A program made the translations under genes and the position numbers. Source: Mesostigma viride (Eukaryota > Streptophyta > Mesostigmatophyceae > Mesostigmatales > Mesostigmataceae). From it: a stretch of 26,836 bases of DNA. How positions within the stretch are numbered: position 1 is the stretch's first letter; each line of letters starts with the position of its first letter. Below, piece after piece: positions 1 to 9,500 of the stretch. The notes beneath the pieces were generated by a model. It saw only the letters and a list, made by a program, of their open reading frames with translations. It was not told where the DNA came from and ran no database searches. The stretch is taken from the NCBI GenBank assembly GCA_009746045.1, contig RPFO01001201.1, positions 1 through 26,836 on the forward strand. The letters run 5' to 3'.

Positions 1-271
1 ATCCCCATGATCTTCAAGCTATGCCCGGCGAAGGGGGAGCCTGTCATGGGGGGAAGATCAGCATAGCTATACAAAGAGGCTAGGGCATGGCGGCTCAGCA
101 GAGAGTTACTCCTGCATGGGCACAACATAACTAAATAAAGCTAGGCATCATCTGGAGTGTGGCTCATCATAGGCACACATGTACATGATTAAATAAAGCG
201 CGTGGCTTAGCTGGGATAGGGCCTCTAGGAGGCGTACAAGTACATGGCCACGGTCTATCTATTCTACACTA
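1..271. other. Flank downstream of LINE ORF1; no gene seen
   Basis: This stretch follows the stop codon of the minus-strand LINE ORF1. It contains two plus-sense AATAAA-like sites in a similar context (near 134 and 193) and no open frame of convincing length on either strand. If the LINE had an ORF2 directly downstream it should start here on the minus strand, but none is visible, so either ORF2 lies beyond the window or this copy has diverged. Confidence 0.4.
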
Positions 272-382
272 CTACTGCTGTATTCCCCTAAGCTGGGGCG
301 CCTGGAGTCGCTGGGGCCGCGGGGTCGCCTGCCAGGGCTTGTGGCCGACGTAGATGGCCGCCCCCTTCCAGTACACCGGCTG
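272..382 (-). pseudogene. C-terminal end of the split LINE ORF1
   Basis: This minus-strand segment encodes the last 36 residues of the ORF1 protein whose main part lies at 11051-12360. It reads QPVYWKGAAIYVGHKPWQ and continues to a TAG at 274-272. Residues 383-386 (CCCC) are the target-site duplication of the Gypsy element. If one duplication and the whole element are removed, the frame from the 11051 side (ending LRQTKAG) runs directly into this segment. The same ending (LYWRWAVIYVDHKPWQATP) is seen in the second ORF1 copy at 13227-13460, which supports the join. It is a pseudogene only because of the insertion and upstream frameshifts. Confidence 0.75.
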
Positions 383-386
383 CCCC
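383..386. repeat. Left target-site duplication of the Gypsy element (CCCC)
   Basis: CCCC lies immediately left of the element's TGTC end and again at 11051-11054 immediately right of its GACA end. Four bases is within the range made by Ty3/Gypsy integrases (usually 4-6). The LINE reading frame restored on removal fixes both element boundaries independently. Confidence 0.8.
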
Positions 387-1522
387 TGTCACGGACGCGA
401 GCTATGTCATCCGGGCGCCCACTATGCACAAGACCGGTGACGTGCGCAAGGAATTTGTTTTCTACGCATTTTCGACAAAGGCTAGTGACCGGGGGGGACA
501 CTAGCACTTGCAGCATAAGAGCGGACGAAAGTGTACGTGCACGCGCGCCGGGCCAGGCACAGCTGGGCGCGCAGCACTGACTTGAGCGGACGGCAGCACA
601 AGTGTGCAGCGTCGAGAGGATCATACGCGTGTTAGTGGACAGCTGGAGCTGAAGCTGGACTGCTGGACTTCAACAGCGCCGAGGCTATTGACAGGCCAGG
701 TGTCTTTGTGGTGTAGAATAGCGGGTCAACGTTATGAGGACTGGACAGAAAATGGAAAAGGACAATTTGCGGTGCGGAGCCAGATCGCTGGAATGAATGC
801 GAAATCGCTGGCAGCCCTACAAAGGGATTTCTTCTAGAAAGGAACGATTAGACGCAATGTTTGCTGGGCCACTCACACGCAAGGTGTGAGCGTGCAGATT
901 GTCTGAAGGATATTATGCTTCGACCTTGCTGGACGTGACTCAATGTCGGACATTCCCAGGGACAGAAATGCCGGAGCCTCTAGGAGATGAGATCGGCAAC
1001 AGGGTAGCAATTTAGATTTGTCGGGATGCCTTCCTGCTTTTGTTGGCATGTGTGGTAGAAAGCCAGGACGGCAACTGGAATGCGGTTTCTATTCGCATGG
1101 TTCAGGCAGCAAGATAGTTTTGGCATTCCTGGCTGGACTGACAAGTGTGGCGTGTGTCATGCGTGTGGCATGACGAATGGTTTGGTTCATAGTCGAAGAG
1201 GACTCTCACGCAGCGTGTAGTCTCTTCGAGTCTCTCGTTAGTGGCCTTCGTGTTTCTCCCTTTCCTTGGGAGCAAGGCCGGTAGCATGTCATGGAGCGCT
1301 GCCTAACTGCGGGCTCGTGAGCATGGAGTGCATCGATATTGAGACTATCAACGTGTTGTAATTGTATTAACTTTCTCAATAAATTCCGCATGTGCGGCTT
1401 CATCATCAGACTGTGCAAAGTGTGTGTTTGAAAGCATTATTCTATAGCAGGGGAGGCAATAAGGTGGTTATCAGGCACGAGGGACAGTTCCTTGTCCTCG
1501 GCTGAGAGCCCTCCTTTCTTTA
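387..1522 (+). repeat. 5' terminal repeat (B copy 1), part of the LTR
   Basis: This 1136-bp sequence is repeated at 9773-10908 with three differences seen. It starts TGTCACGGACGCG and its end is set by two facts: similarity to the second copy stops at 1522, and a primer-binding-like site begins at 1523. It lacks the 142-bp A segment that precedes B on the 3' side of the element. AATAAA near 1377 and TGTAA near 1355 are possible polyadenylation signals, TGTAA being the usual one in chlorophyte algae. A small stem (CTCACAC/GTGTGAG) lies around 871-889. Confidence 0.9.
1217..1230 (+). promoter_or_regulatory. Putative self-primer inside the LTR
   Basis: GTAGTCTCTTCGAG here is the exact reverse complement of 1523-1536, the first 14 bases after the LTR. 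In the Tf1 retrotransposon of fission yeast the 5' end of the mRNA pairs with the primer-binding site and primes its own reverse transcription. By analogy the transcript could begin at or near 1217. I see no clear TATA box about 30 bases upstream. The function is inferred. Confidence 0.5.
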
Positions 1523-1536
1523 CTCGAAGAGACTAC
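1523..1536 (+). promoter_or_regulatory. Primer-binding-site position, complementary to the LTR rather than a tRNA
   Basis: The sequence CTCGAAGAGACTAC starts at the first base after the terminal repeat, where a primer-binding site belongs. It does not begin with TGG, as a site for a tRNA 3' end normally would. It pairs perfectly with 1217-1230 in the same repeat. It also overlaps an 8-bp hairpin (1530-1546, AGACTACC/GGTAGTCT). Together these suggest self-priming. Confidence 0.55.
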
Positions 1537-1786
1537 CCGGTAGTCTGCTTCCTTCTGTTTGAAGCCAAGACGTTGGCTTTAGTGTTTATCAACCATCAGC
1601 AGTACAGGGAACGGCCTGGCTGACAGTTTGTAAAGGAAGTGTCTTGAGACAGATTTTAAGAAAATAGAACTAGCCAGAATTTGCTGGCTCTTGTCTTTTT
1701 CTGGCAGGCTAACCTAGGCTTGTTGGTTCTTGTTTTGCCCATCGGTCAGCTGGTGCATGCCACTGACGCGAGCGCAGACTCGAGCC
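1537..1786 (+). other. Untranslated leader of the Gypsy element
   Basis: About 250 bases lie between the primer-binding position and the first plausible Gag start. I see no coding potential here beyond short open frames. The half-stem GGTAGTCT belongs to the hairpin described with the primer-binding site. Confidence 0.5.
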
Positions 1787-1899
1787 ATGGCAGATGCAAA
1801 TAGAGCAGATGCCGACACGTCCGCTCCGGGGTCGAATGGCGGATTCCTCCCGCCGTACCCGCAGTGGGTGAGAGTCGCGACCAAGAAGCGCCGCTGAGT

Positions 1900-3564
1900 A
1901 TGGTGGCGCTGTTCGCGCAGATGCAAGCGCAGATGCAGCAACAGTCGCAACAGTTGCAGCAGCAATTGGCGCTGCAGATGCGGGAAGTGACCGACAGATT
2001 GGTGGCCGTAGAGGGTCGTCATCTGCAGTCCACACCATGGGACGGGCAGGCATCGATGCCGGGCCCCAGTGGTGTTGCCGCGGAGCCGAGGGAGCGGGAC
2101 CAGCCGCCAACCTCAGGTAATGCGGCGGGAAGGGCTTCGATGGAACCGGGGGTTTTGGCTGGGTCGCTAACCCAACACGACTTGCTTGGTGAGGCGGATG
2201 GTCAGCCACGGGGCGAGTATACGCTGGCGCCCAGGCGCCTGCCTTTCGATCAAGCGCGAGACGGATTGCACGAGGAGAACGGGGCAGGGCTGGCGCGCGC
2301 GATGGACCCACACAGGGGTGCACCAGGACGCATGCTGCCAGGCGGGGCCTCAATTCCGTTTGGGCGAGGCGGTGGGGCGCTGACCGGCGGGTCGACTGCA
2401 CGGTGGTCAAGTGTGCCAATCGGGCGCATTCCGCCCATGGAGGACATAACCACGCCGCTGGCTTTCCGAGTACGGGAGGCAGCACGACCAAGCACGCTGG
2501 CGCAGGGACGCGCAGCTCAGCGACCGCCGGAGGATGCCGATGGGGTGCAGTACCCGCAAAGGGTGCGCCTCATACCGGAAGGCGCGAAGATGCCCACCCT
2601 ACCACGGGTGGACATGCGCGAGAAGTTCTCCACAACCGGCAATCTGGCCACGCTGGCGCAGGCCTACAACGCGTACAAGTCATGGATTGATCTGCAATAC
2701 ATGACTACGCAAGGCGCTGTAATGCATGAGTTTGTGATGAACAACATGCATTTTTTCTTTCACGGCCTTACGCTGAGGCGAGTGGCTAGGCTGGTGGAGC
2801 AGTGGAGAGAGGTCTCGCTGTACACGCGTCACACGGACGTGTGGTTCGGCTTCGACGGGCGTGGCCAGCCCGACTATGACAACATCATGTATGGTGTCGA
2901 CCCTGCCGAGGAACTGTGGGGCCTCCTTCGCCAGGAATACCCGGTGGAGACCATCAAGGCAGAGCGTGAGTGGCGCAGTTTCAAGATAGCCGAGGGTGAA
3001 ACCCCGGAGCAATCTTACGAGCGCCTCATGGAGTTCGCCGGCGAAGTGGAGGACTGGTCCGAAAAGCTGGCGTGTCAGAAATGGCTGCAAGCGCTAGGCT
3101 CCAAGGAGATGGAGCTGCCCACGCCGCCCAACGGCCAGCCGTGGCGATTGCGGTCACTGTGCATTGAGGTCAGGGCCATGATGCGACGACACGCGCAAGG
3201 CCGGATCTCGGTAAGCACGGTGGTGGCCGAGCTGCAGGCCAAGGTCGACGCGCTGACCAAGGCCAAGTCGGGTGAGTCGTCTGCCACAAGACAAGCGCGC
3301 CCGCAAGGCGGCCACGGTGCTAGCAGGAACCAAGGGGGGTCTCGCAACGCCTCATCGCATGATGCAACCCAGGGTAACGCCGCTGGCGGCAACAAAGACG
3401 CTGCCGCCCCGACGCGAGCTGGGGGGGCACGTCCTCACAGACGGGTACTAGGACGGATGCGCGCAAATCGGGCTGCTTCCTTTGCGACAAGGATGGGCAC
3501 CTTAGTCGCGAGTGTCCAAGCCGCTGCACGAAGCCGCATGGGGCAGACACGAAGTGGCACCTGA
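1900..3564 (+). CDS. gag: Gag-like nucleocapsid polyprotein
   Basis: This frame encodes about 554 residues from the first in-frame ATG. The N-terminal part is Gln-rich and probably coiled-coil (AQMQAQMQQQSQQLQQQ). A Pro/Gly-rich linker follows, then a retrotransposon-Gag-like helical region (about nt 2700-3190) with WGLLRQEYPVETIKAEREW and ETPEQSYERLMEFA, and a basic Gly/Asn-rich tail. A better-placed ATG at 1787 (GAGCCATGG) opens a MADANRADADTS frame that stops at 1896 and would need a -1 shift to enter this one. The zinc knuckle expected at the Gag C-terminus is instead in the -1 frame (3474-3515), after a G7 run at 3421-3427. Gag packages the element RNA into particles. The family call is by overall character and position. 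Confidence 0.8.
   Translation: MVALFAQMQAQMQQQSQQLQQQLALQMREVTDRLVAVEGRHLQSTPWDGQASMPGPSGVAAEPRERDQPPTSGNAAGRASMEPGVLAGSLTQHDLLGEADGQPRGEYTLAPRRLPFDQARDGLHEENGAGLARAMDPHRGAPGRMLPGGASIPFGRGGGALTGGSTARWSSVPIGRIPPMEDITTPLAFRVREAARPSTLAQGRAAQRPPEDADGVQYPQRVRLIPEGAKMPTLPRVDMREKFSTTGNLATLAQAYNAYKSWIDLQYMTTQGAVMHEFVMNNMHFFFHGLTLRRVARLVEQWREVSLYTRHTDVWFGFDGRGQPDYDNIMYGVDPAEELWGLLRQEYPVETIKAEREWRSFKIAEGETPEQSYERLMEFAGEVEDWSEKLACQKWLQALGSKEMELPTPPNGQPWRLRSLCIEVRAMMRRHAQGRISVSTVVAELQAKVDALTKAKSGESSATRQARPQGGHGASRNQGGSRNASSHDATQGNAAGGNKDAAAPTRAGGARPHRRVLGRMRANRAASFATRMGTLVASVQAAARSRMGQTRSGT
3474..3515 (+). other. CCHC zinc knuckle in the -1 frame relative to Gag
   Basis: The frame used by the next ORF encodes CFLCDKDGHLSREC here, a perfect C-x2-C-x4-H-x4-C nucleic-acid-binding knuckle. 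It lies upstream of that ORF's first ATG (3564), so it can be translated only if ribosomes move from the Gag frame to the -1 frame, or if one base is missing from the G7 run at 3421-3427. Functionally it belongs to Gag nucleocapsid. Confidence 0.85.
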
Positions 3565-6506
3565 TGAACAAGTGTCCAGCCGCGGGCATCAAGACGGTCC
3601 ACTTCGCCGAGATGGCGGGCAAGACCGACTCGATGGAAGCCCAGGTGGCTGCCATCAAGCATGGTGAGGAGGCGACGGCGCCCCCCAACCAATTCGAGAC
3701 GGTGTACCGGGAGGACCCATTCTGGGCGCCCATGCCGGGTGACGTCGAGATCAACGCTGCGGAGGCTACCAAAGGCAAGCAGGCACGCAGCCCGCTTTCT
3801 TTTCAGCAGGCACCCATGTTGCCTGCCGGGCAGTTGCCCGCGTCCTTTTCCATGCCGCTGGCTGGGGTGCAATCTGCTTTTGAGCATGCGAACCCTGCTG
3901 GGCTGGAGCAGCGTAGGCGATTGGCGCCTGTGTACCCAATGCCGTTCATTGTGGACGTACCCATGTTTTCAGCACGGCAGGTGGTCGACACCTTCGGGCA
4001 GAAGGGGGTTGAGTGGCTGGGGTCGGTTGTGTCCGAGATCCAGTTGTTCGCAGATGGGCATGATGTGCGCACCTTGCGCAATTCTGAGTCCGTCACCTAC
4101 GGGCGCCAGCCGGTAGAAGCCGCAGTGCCCGTGGTGCAAGCGGGAGTGGTCAGCACAAGTAGCCAGCAGCGCACTAGTGCAGTCCCCCAGGTTCCCACGG
4201 TGGTTCCATACCCCAATGGTGAGCCGTCCATGGCGTTCCAAGCAGTTGGAGCCTGTGGAGATGTATGGAGCGACATGGTGACATGTCCGTTGGTTGGCGC
4301 AGTCAAGCTTGATAGCGGTGCTCAGCCGCTAGTCATCAGCACGGACTTGGCCACCATGCTGAACCTGACCTACGAGAACGGTGGCTTAGTGGAAAGCCCC
4401 GTGTCTGTGTCAGGTTGGCAGGGTCCGGCTAGTAAGCCGTACGCTATGACGGCGGTTAAAGTCAACGTGATTTTCAATCCGTTGCGCGCCTCTAGCATGA
4501 CCACCGTGTCCGCGTATGCGCTGGTGGTCAACAAGTGTGGATATTCCGCACTACTCGGGGTGGATGTCCTTGCTCGCGCCATGGTTCAGGTGGACTATAG
4601 GGCGGAGGAGGCATCTTACATCCCTGATTGGGATGGGGCTGGCCTGAAGCGGGCCAGTGTGCCGGTCTCATGCTTCAGTTCTTCAGCCGGGGCTGCACGC
4701 CTCAACCCTTCCGCGGCTGCGGGCGTGGTGGAGGTCAGCATGGTGGAGGTACGGGCGGCGGGCTCATCGGCGTGGGACAAGCATCGGACGGTGCTGCCCC
4801 AGCCAACGGCGAGCATTGCCAAGATGCGCACGCAGTGGTCGCTGGATGCTGTGACGTCCACGCGGCAGCTGGCTATGCGCAAGCGGGTAACTGAAGCCGT
4901 CATCACCATTCCTCAGATGGCCAGCCATGGCCTCACTTTGCTGCAACCGGGTGTCTCGGAGGCCCAAGGTAATTTTTCTGCTGCAATCTTACCGCAGGCC
5001 CCTGATTTTGCCAAGGGTGCGGTAGTGTTGGAACTGTTTGCGGGGATCGGAGGGGGCATTGCAGGCTTTTTGGCCGCAGGCGGCGTGTGCCGTAAACTCA
5101 TCGCGGTAGAGCCATCGCACAAGGCGCGTCAGGTGTACTTCAGTCACTGTGGCGTGTTGTCGCGAGAGTATCCCGCGCAGTTTCCGCCATCAGCATGGCG
5201 TGACCCGTTTGGGGAATGTCCTCAAGATATCCGAGCCATCGGTGAGGTGCAGGTGCAGCAGTTGTTGCGCAGGCATCATGCCATCGACTTGGTAATTGCG
5301 GGTTGGGAGTGCCAGGGCCTGAGCCAGGCAGGGCAAGGGCGGGGGCTAGCCGATCCGCGTAGCGCGCTGTTCTGGGAACTGTTGCGTGTGGTGGGACTGT
5401 TGCAGTCGCGTCAGCCCCATCCGCCTGCGTATCTGTTTGAGAACGTTGTGGCGGGTGACAGCCCACATCAGGCGGTGCGGGAGGACTGGGCTACAATCGT
5501 GGCACTCCTGGGGGAGCCCATCGTGTGTGACAACGCAGGGCTGGGTGGGCTCACGCATCGTTTGCGTGCCTATTGGACCAACGTGGCGTGTGCGACCGAT
5601 GTGCAGGCGGTCTTGGGGGCCGTAGCAAGGCAGCATCCGAGTGTGTCTGCGGAGGTAGCATTGCCTTCCCACCTAGTCACGCAGAAGGTGGATAGCGAGG
5701 ATCGCCCACCGTATGCACGCGTCAACCGGGTCGGGAGCCCCATGTGTGCACTGCCGACCCTGGTCAGTTACCAAGGGTCGACAGCATACCGTGATCGGGG
5801 TAAGGGTCTCGTTTGGGACACTACCACCGGTCTGTTGGTGCAGCCACCCGCAGAATTTCGTGAGGCCAGCATGGGTTTTCATGTCGGGGCCTCGGCGCTG
5901 CCGGGCGTGCTCGAGAGTGAGCGCTGGTCTTTGATAGGCCAGGCTATGTCGGTGTTGCAGGTCGGGTATGTGCTGCTTGCATCGGTTGCCGTGCGCCAGT
6001 CTGGGGGGGCGTCCCCAGCCAATCCGCCTCAGCAGGTTGAGGCGCGCGCAGCCAAACTGAAGCGCCCTGCAGCGACGGGGACTTCATCAGCATGGGGGTG
6101 GCGTCTGCGACAGGTGTGGACTATCATTCTCATGACCGCCCTGCTGACCAGCACCGTGCTGGCCGGCGAGCCCACGCTGCATCGGGTAATACACCGTGCG
6201 GCACGCGAGGCTCCGGCGGTGGGTGTCACACCAGGCGTGGCAGCCTTTTCCTTGTTCCACGACGATGCGGCTAGGGCGCCGCATCTTGAGGCACATGCGG
6301 TAGCTGTGGGTGATCCCGCGGATACGCACCCCTGGGCTATTGGCGAACACCTTTCTGATGCGCAGCGCTCAGCCATGCTAAAGTGGCTAGGCACTGCAAG
6401 GGGGGCCTTCGCTTTCACAAGTGATGAACTGGGGTGTTTCAATGGTGGGACCATGCGTGTTCCATTGGACACTGACACCCTTTGTTCCGACGCCAGCATC
6501 GCCTGA
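3564..6506 (+). CDS. Retroviral-type protease fused to a C5-cytosine DNA methyltransferase
   Basis: This 980-residue ORF starts at an ATG overlapping the Gag stop (TGATG) and carries two enzymes. An aspartic protease-like domain has its active-site DSGA at residues 250-253 and a later ALLGVDVL segment, as in retropepsins that cut the polyprotein. Residues about 485-815 form a C5 DNA methyltransferase: motif I VVLELFAGIGG (487-497, S-adenosylmethionine binding), motif IV GWECQGLSQAG with catalytic Cys583, motif VI FENV (Glu626), a motif VIII-like THRLRAYWTN, and a C-terminal RWSLIGQAMS resembling motif X. All core motifs are present, so activity is plausible. The residue before the catalytic Cys is Glu rather than the usual Pro. 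A hydrophobic stretch (851-867) and the usual pre-RT spacer follow. The frame stops just as RT begins in the -1 frame. The enzyme would methylate DNA, perhaps the element's own cDNA. Confidence 0.9.
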   Translation: MNKCPAAGIKTVHFAEMAGKTDSMEAQVAAIKHGEEATAPPNQFETVYREDPFWAPMPGDVEINAAEATKGKQARSPLSFQQAPMLPAGQLPASFSMPLAGVQSAFEHANPAGLEQRRRLAPVYPMPFIVDVPMFSARQVVDTFGQKGVEWLGSVVSEIQLFADGHDVRTLRNSESVTYGRQPVEAAVPVVQAGVVSTSSQQRTSAVPQVPTVVPYPNGEPSMAFQAVGACGDVWSDMVTCPLVGAVKLDSGAQPLVISTDLATMLNLTYENGGLVESPVSVSGWQGPASKPYAMTAVKVNVIFNPLRASSMTTVSAYALVVNKCGYSALLGVDVLARAMVQVDYRAEEASYIPDWDGAGLKRASVPVSCFSSSAGAARLNPSAAAGVVEVSMVEVRAAGSSAWDKHRTVLPQPTASIAKMRTQWSLDAVTSTRQLAMRKRVTEAVITIPQMASHGLTLLQPGVSEAQGNFSAAILPQAPDFAKGAVVLELFAGIGGGIAGFLAAGGVCRKLIAVEPSHKARQVYFSHCGVLSREYPAQFPPSAWRDPFGECPQDIRAIGEVQVQQLLRRHHAIDLVIAGWECQGLSQAGQGRGLADPRSALFWELLRVVGLLQSRQPHPPAYLFENVVAGDSPHQAVREDWATIVALLGEPIVCDNAGLGGLTHRLRAYWTNVACATDVQAVLGAVARQHPSVSAEVALPSHLVTQKVDSEDRPPYARVNRVGSPMCALPTLVSYQGSTAYRDRGKGLVWDTTTGLLVQPPAEFREASMGFHVGASALPGVLESERWSLIGQAMSVLQVGYVLLASVAVRQSGGASPANPPQQVEARAAKLKRPAATGTSSAWGWRLRQVWTIILMTALLTSTVLAGEPTLHRVIHRAAREAPAVGVTPGVAAFSLFHDDAARAPHLEAHAVAVGDPADTHPWAIGEHLSDAQRSAMLKWLGTARGAFAFTSDELGCFNGGTMRVPLDTDTLCSDASIA

Positions 6507-9500
6507 GTCAGGCCGAGTTGGATTTTGTAGCCGAGCAATGCAAGGAGTTAGAGGATGCCGGTATCATCAGGCAATCTTCCTCCAGCTATGCCGCTGCCGT
6601 TGTCGTTGCGCCCAAGAAGGACGCTATCACCGGGGCATGGACGGGTATGCGCATGGCCACCGATCTGCGGTTGCTGAATGCACACACACCCGTGGACCGT
6701 TACCCCATGCCACGTGTGGATGATGTCCTGGATAAGATATCTCCTCATGTGAAGTTTGTGTCCTCGCTGGACCTGCGTAGCGGCTTTCATCAGATCGCAG
6801 TTGCGCCGGAGGATCAGCGGAAGCTTGCATTCTGGGGGGGCGGCAATTTGTATGAGTGGGTGCGCATGCCCTTTGGGCACCGCAACGCTAGTGCTGTTTT
6901 CCAACGAGCTATGGACAAAGTGCTTGCAGGTCTTCCTTTCGCCGCTTGTTACATTGATGATGTAATCGTCTTTAGCGCGACATTTGAGGAGCACCTGGCG
7001 CACTTGGAGCAGGTTCGCTTGGCTCTCGAGGAGCATAATATGCGGCTGCACCCTGAGAAGTGCAAGTTCGCCCAGCGGACCCTCTCATTCCTTGGTCATC
7101 AGATTGTGCCGGGTGGCCGGACGCCTGATGCCGCCAAGGTCGAATCCATTGTGCAGGCCGCCGTACCCACGGATGTCTCAGGGGTGCGGGCGTATTTGGG
7201 TTTGGCTGGCTATTACCGAGGTTACATTGAGAACTTCAGCAGCAAGGTGAAGCCCTTGACCGAGTTACTCAAGAAGGGGTGCGTGTGGGCGTGGGGTCCC
7301 GCACAGCAACGCGCCATCGAGACAATCAAGCAGGAGCTCACGTCGGCCCCGATTCTGCGCGCCCCTGACTATGCTTTGCCATTTGTGTTATATACCGACT
7401 GGTCCAAGGTAGGACTGGGTGCGGTCTTGGCGCAAAAGGATGGTGATGGGCGCGAGCACGTTATTGCTTATGCTAGTCGCAGCAACAACCCAGCGGAGAG
7501 CCGGTATTCTTCCTATGAGGGGGAGGCACTGGCTGTGGTGTGGGCCATCAAGCACTTTCGCCCGTATTTAGTTGGGCGCGTGTTTACTCTGGTGACAGAC
7601 CACCAGCCGCTTCAGTGGCTAATGACCAACACCAACCTGACGGGTAAGCTCGCCCGATGGGCCATGATTATCCAGGAGTACCACATGACCATTGTGCATC
7701 GGGCCGGCAAGGACCATGTCAACGCCGATGTGCTATCCCGATACGCCATGCCTACCACTGTTGACCACACTGGAGCCCGGGCCATGGGTGCCGAGGGCTC
7801 GTCGGGTTCTGTGGTCTTTGTGAACGCTGCTGGGTATGCGGCCGACGATGAGGAGGAGGCGTGGTGGCGCAGTGTCGAGTACTCTGTGGCGGACTTCGGC
7901 ATCAGCGACGACCCGGTGCGGCCGTCGCCATTCACGCCATCCAAAGCTGTGTGCGCTATGGAAGAGGGTAGGTCTCTGTCCTTTGACATTGATCCTTCTC
8001 TGCAGCAGCTGATCGCTGTGCAGGCTCTCTTAGCGCGTAGCTCTCTTGCTGATTGCTACACCGCTGATATCTGGCTAGATGGTCGAGTTTTGGAGCAAGT
8101 GCAGGGTGCTGTCTTGACTCCTACTCCAGTCGATTGGACTCCTGCTCAGAAGGCGACGGAGTTGAACAGGGTGCAGCACAGGGCTGCAACCTATGGTTGG
8201 GAAGATGGGGTTTTGTACAAGCTGTTGGGCAAGCGTAGGGTGGTCGTCCCACCGCCTGACAAGCGCGTTGCTATAGTGCAGGCGTACCACGAGCGGTATG
8301 GTCACTTGGGTGGCAATCGCACGCTCAGCCTCGTACGGACCAGCTATTGGTGGAATAACATGCGACACACAGTGGCCCAGGTAGTGGCCAGCTGTGTCCC
8401 GTGTGCTCGAACCAAGGCTAACTTTAGCGCAGATCATGGTGCCAAGGAGCTGATGTCGCTTCCCATCAAGGGCTTGTTTTATCGCTGGCACGTCGATCTG
8501 TGCGGGCCGTTTCAGGAGAGCCCTGACGGCAACCTCTATGTCATGGTATGCGTGGAGAGCTTTAGCAAATGGGTTGAGTTGATCCCCATTGCTGACAAGC
8601 ATGCCGCTACCACAGCGAAGCATTTTGCAGACATCATCACCAGGTTTGGGGCTCCCGCGGAGGTAGTCACGGACCAGGGTGGTGAGTTCAGGGGTGAGTT
8701 CCAGGAGTTGCTGGATGGATGTCTTATTGATCACCGTCGCACTTCTCGGGAGCATCCTCAGGCCAATGGTTTGGCTGAGAGATTGGTGCAGACCGTCAAG
8801 CAGGCGCTGCGCAAGTGGAGCCTGCAGGTGCCGGAGTCGGCCAGGTGGGATCGCGAGTTGGCATGGATTGCCATGGGTTATCGCATGTCTCCCCAGGAGT
8901 CTCTCGCTACCTTCTCCCCGTATTTCCTTCTGTTCGGGCGTAATCCTCTTTTGCCTACGGAGGCACAGGTTGCGCACCCCGAACCCATGGCCTTCGACAA
9001 CGCTCAGCAATTTTTGGTTGAGGTGCTGGCCAGGGCAGAGACTTTTAAGAAGGTCATGCCCATCGCGATGAACAACTTGTTCATTGCTCAGCACAGGGAC
9101 TCCCTGCGTTACGCTCAGCGCCGGGGGGGCGCATACATGGCTCGCCAGCTGCGGTTTAGGCCAGGGCAGTATGTTTTCCTGCGCACTCAGCTGAAGCACA
9201 CTTTGGATGTGGAGGCGGGGCCCACCATTTTGCGCATTGTGGCTATCAAACCATCGGGAGTGGCAATTTTGGAGGGCGCCGACGGGAGCCGTACGACAGA
9301 CAACCTCAGCAATCTCAGTCCCTGCTCACTGCCCAATTTGGTCCACGACCTCCAACCGCACACATCTCGCCGAGTCAAGGACGCCCAGTGTCAGGTTTGT
9401 CACCGGGTCGATCAGGCGGAGTCCATGTTATTGTGTGATCAGTGTAACTGTGGTTGGCACATGCAGTGCTTGCAGCCCGTGGTCACCAGCATTCCGGAGG

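Noticed and set aside
341-837. Small plus-strand frames in the 5' repeat, repeated in the 3' repeat
   Set aside because: They are duplicated only because the repeat is; the first spans the element boundary, and no protein motif is present.
387-1522. Conventional pair of identical LTRs (B only)
   Set aside because: B alone does not explain the A copies, the position of the polypurine tract 144 bases before the second B, or the right terminus ending in A.
1709-2491. 260-codon antisense frame over gag
   Set aside because: GC-rich antisense shadow of the Gag frame with no motif; the same applies to long antisense frames at 8075-9199.
5020-6000. Bacterial restriction-modification gene or prokaryotic contamination
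   Set aside because: The methyltransferase is in one frame with a retroviral-type protease and sits inside an element bounded by terminal repeats in eukaryotic repeat DNA.
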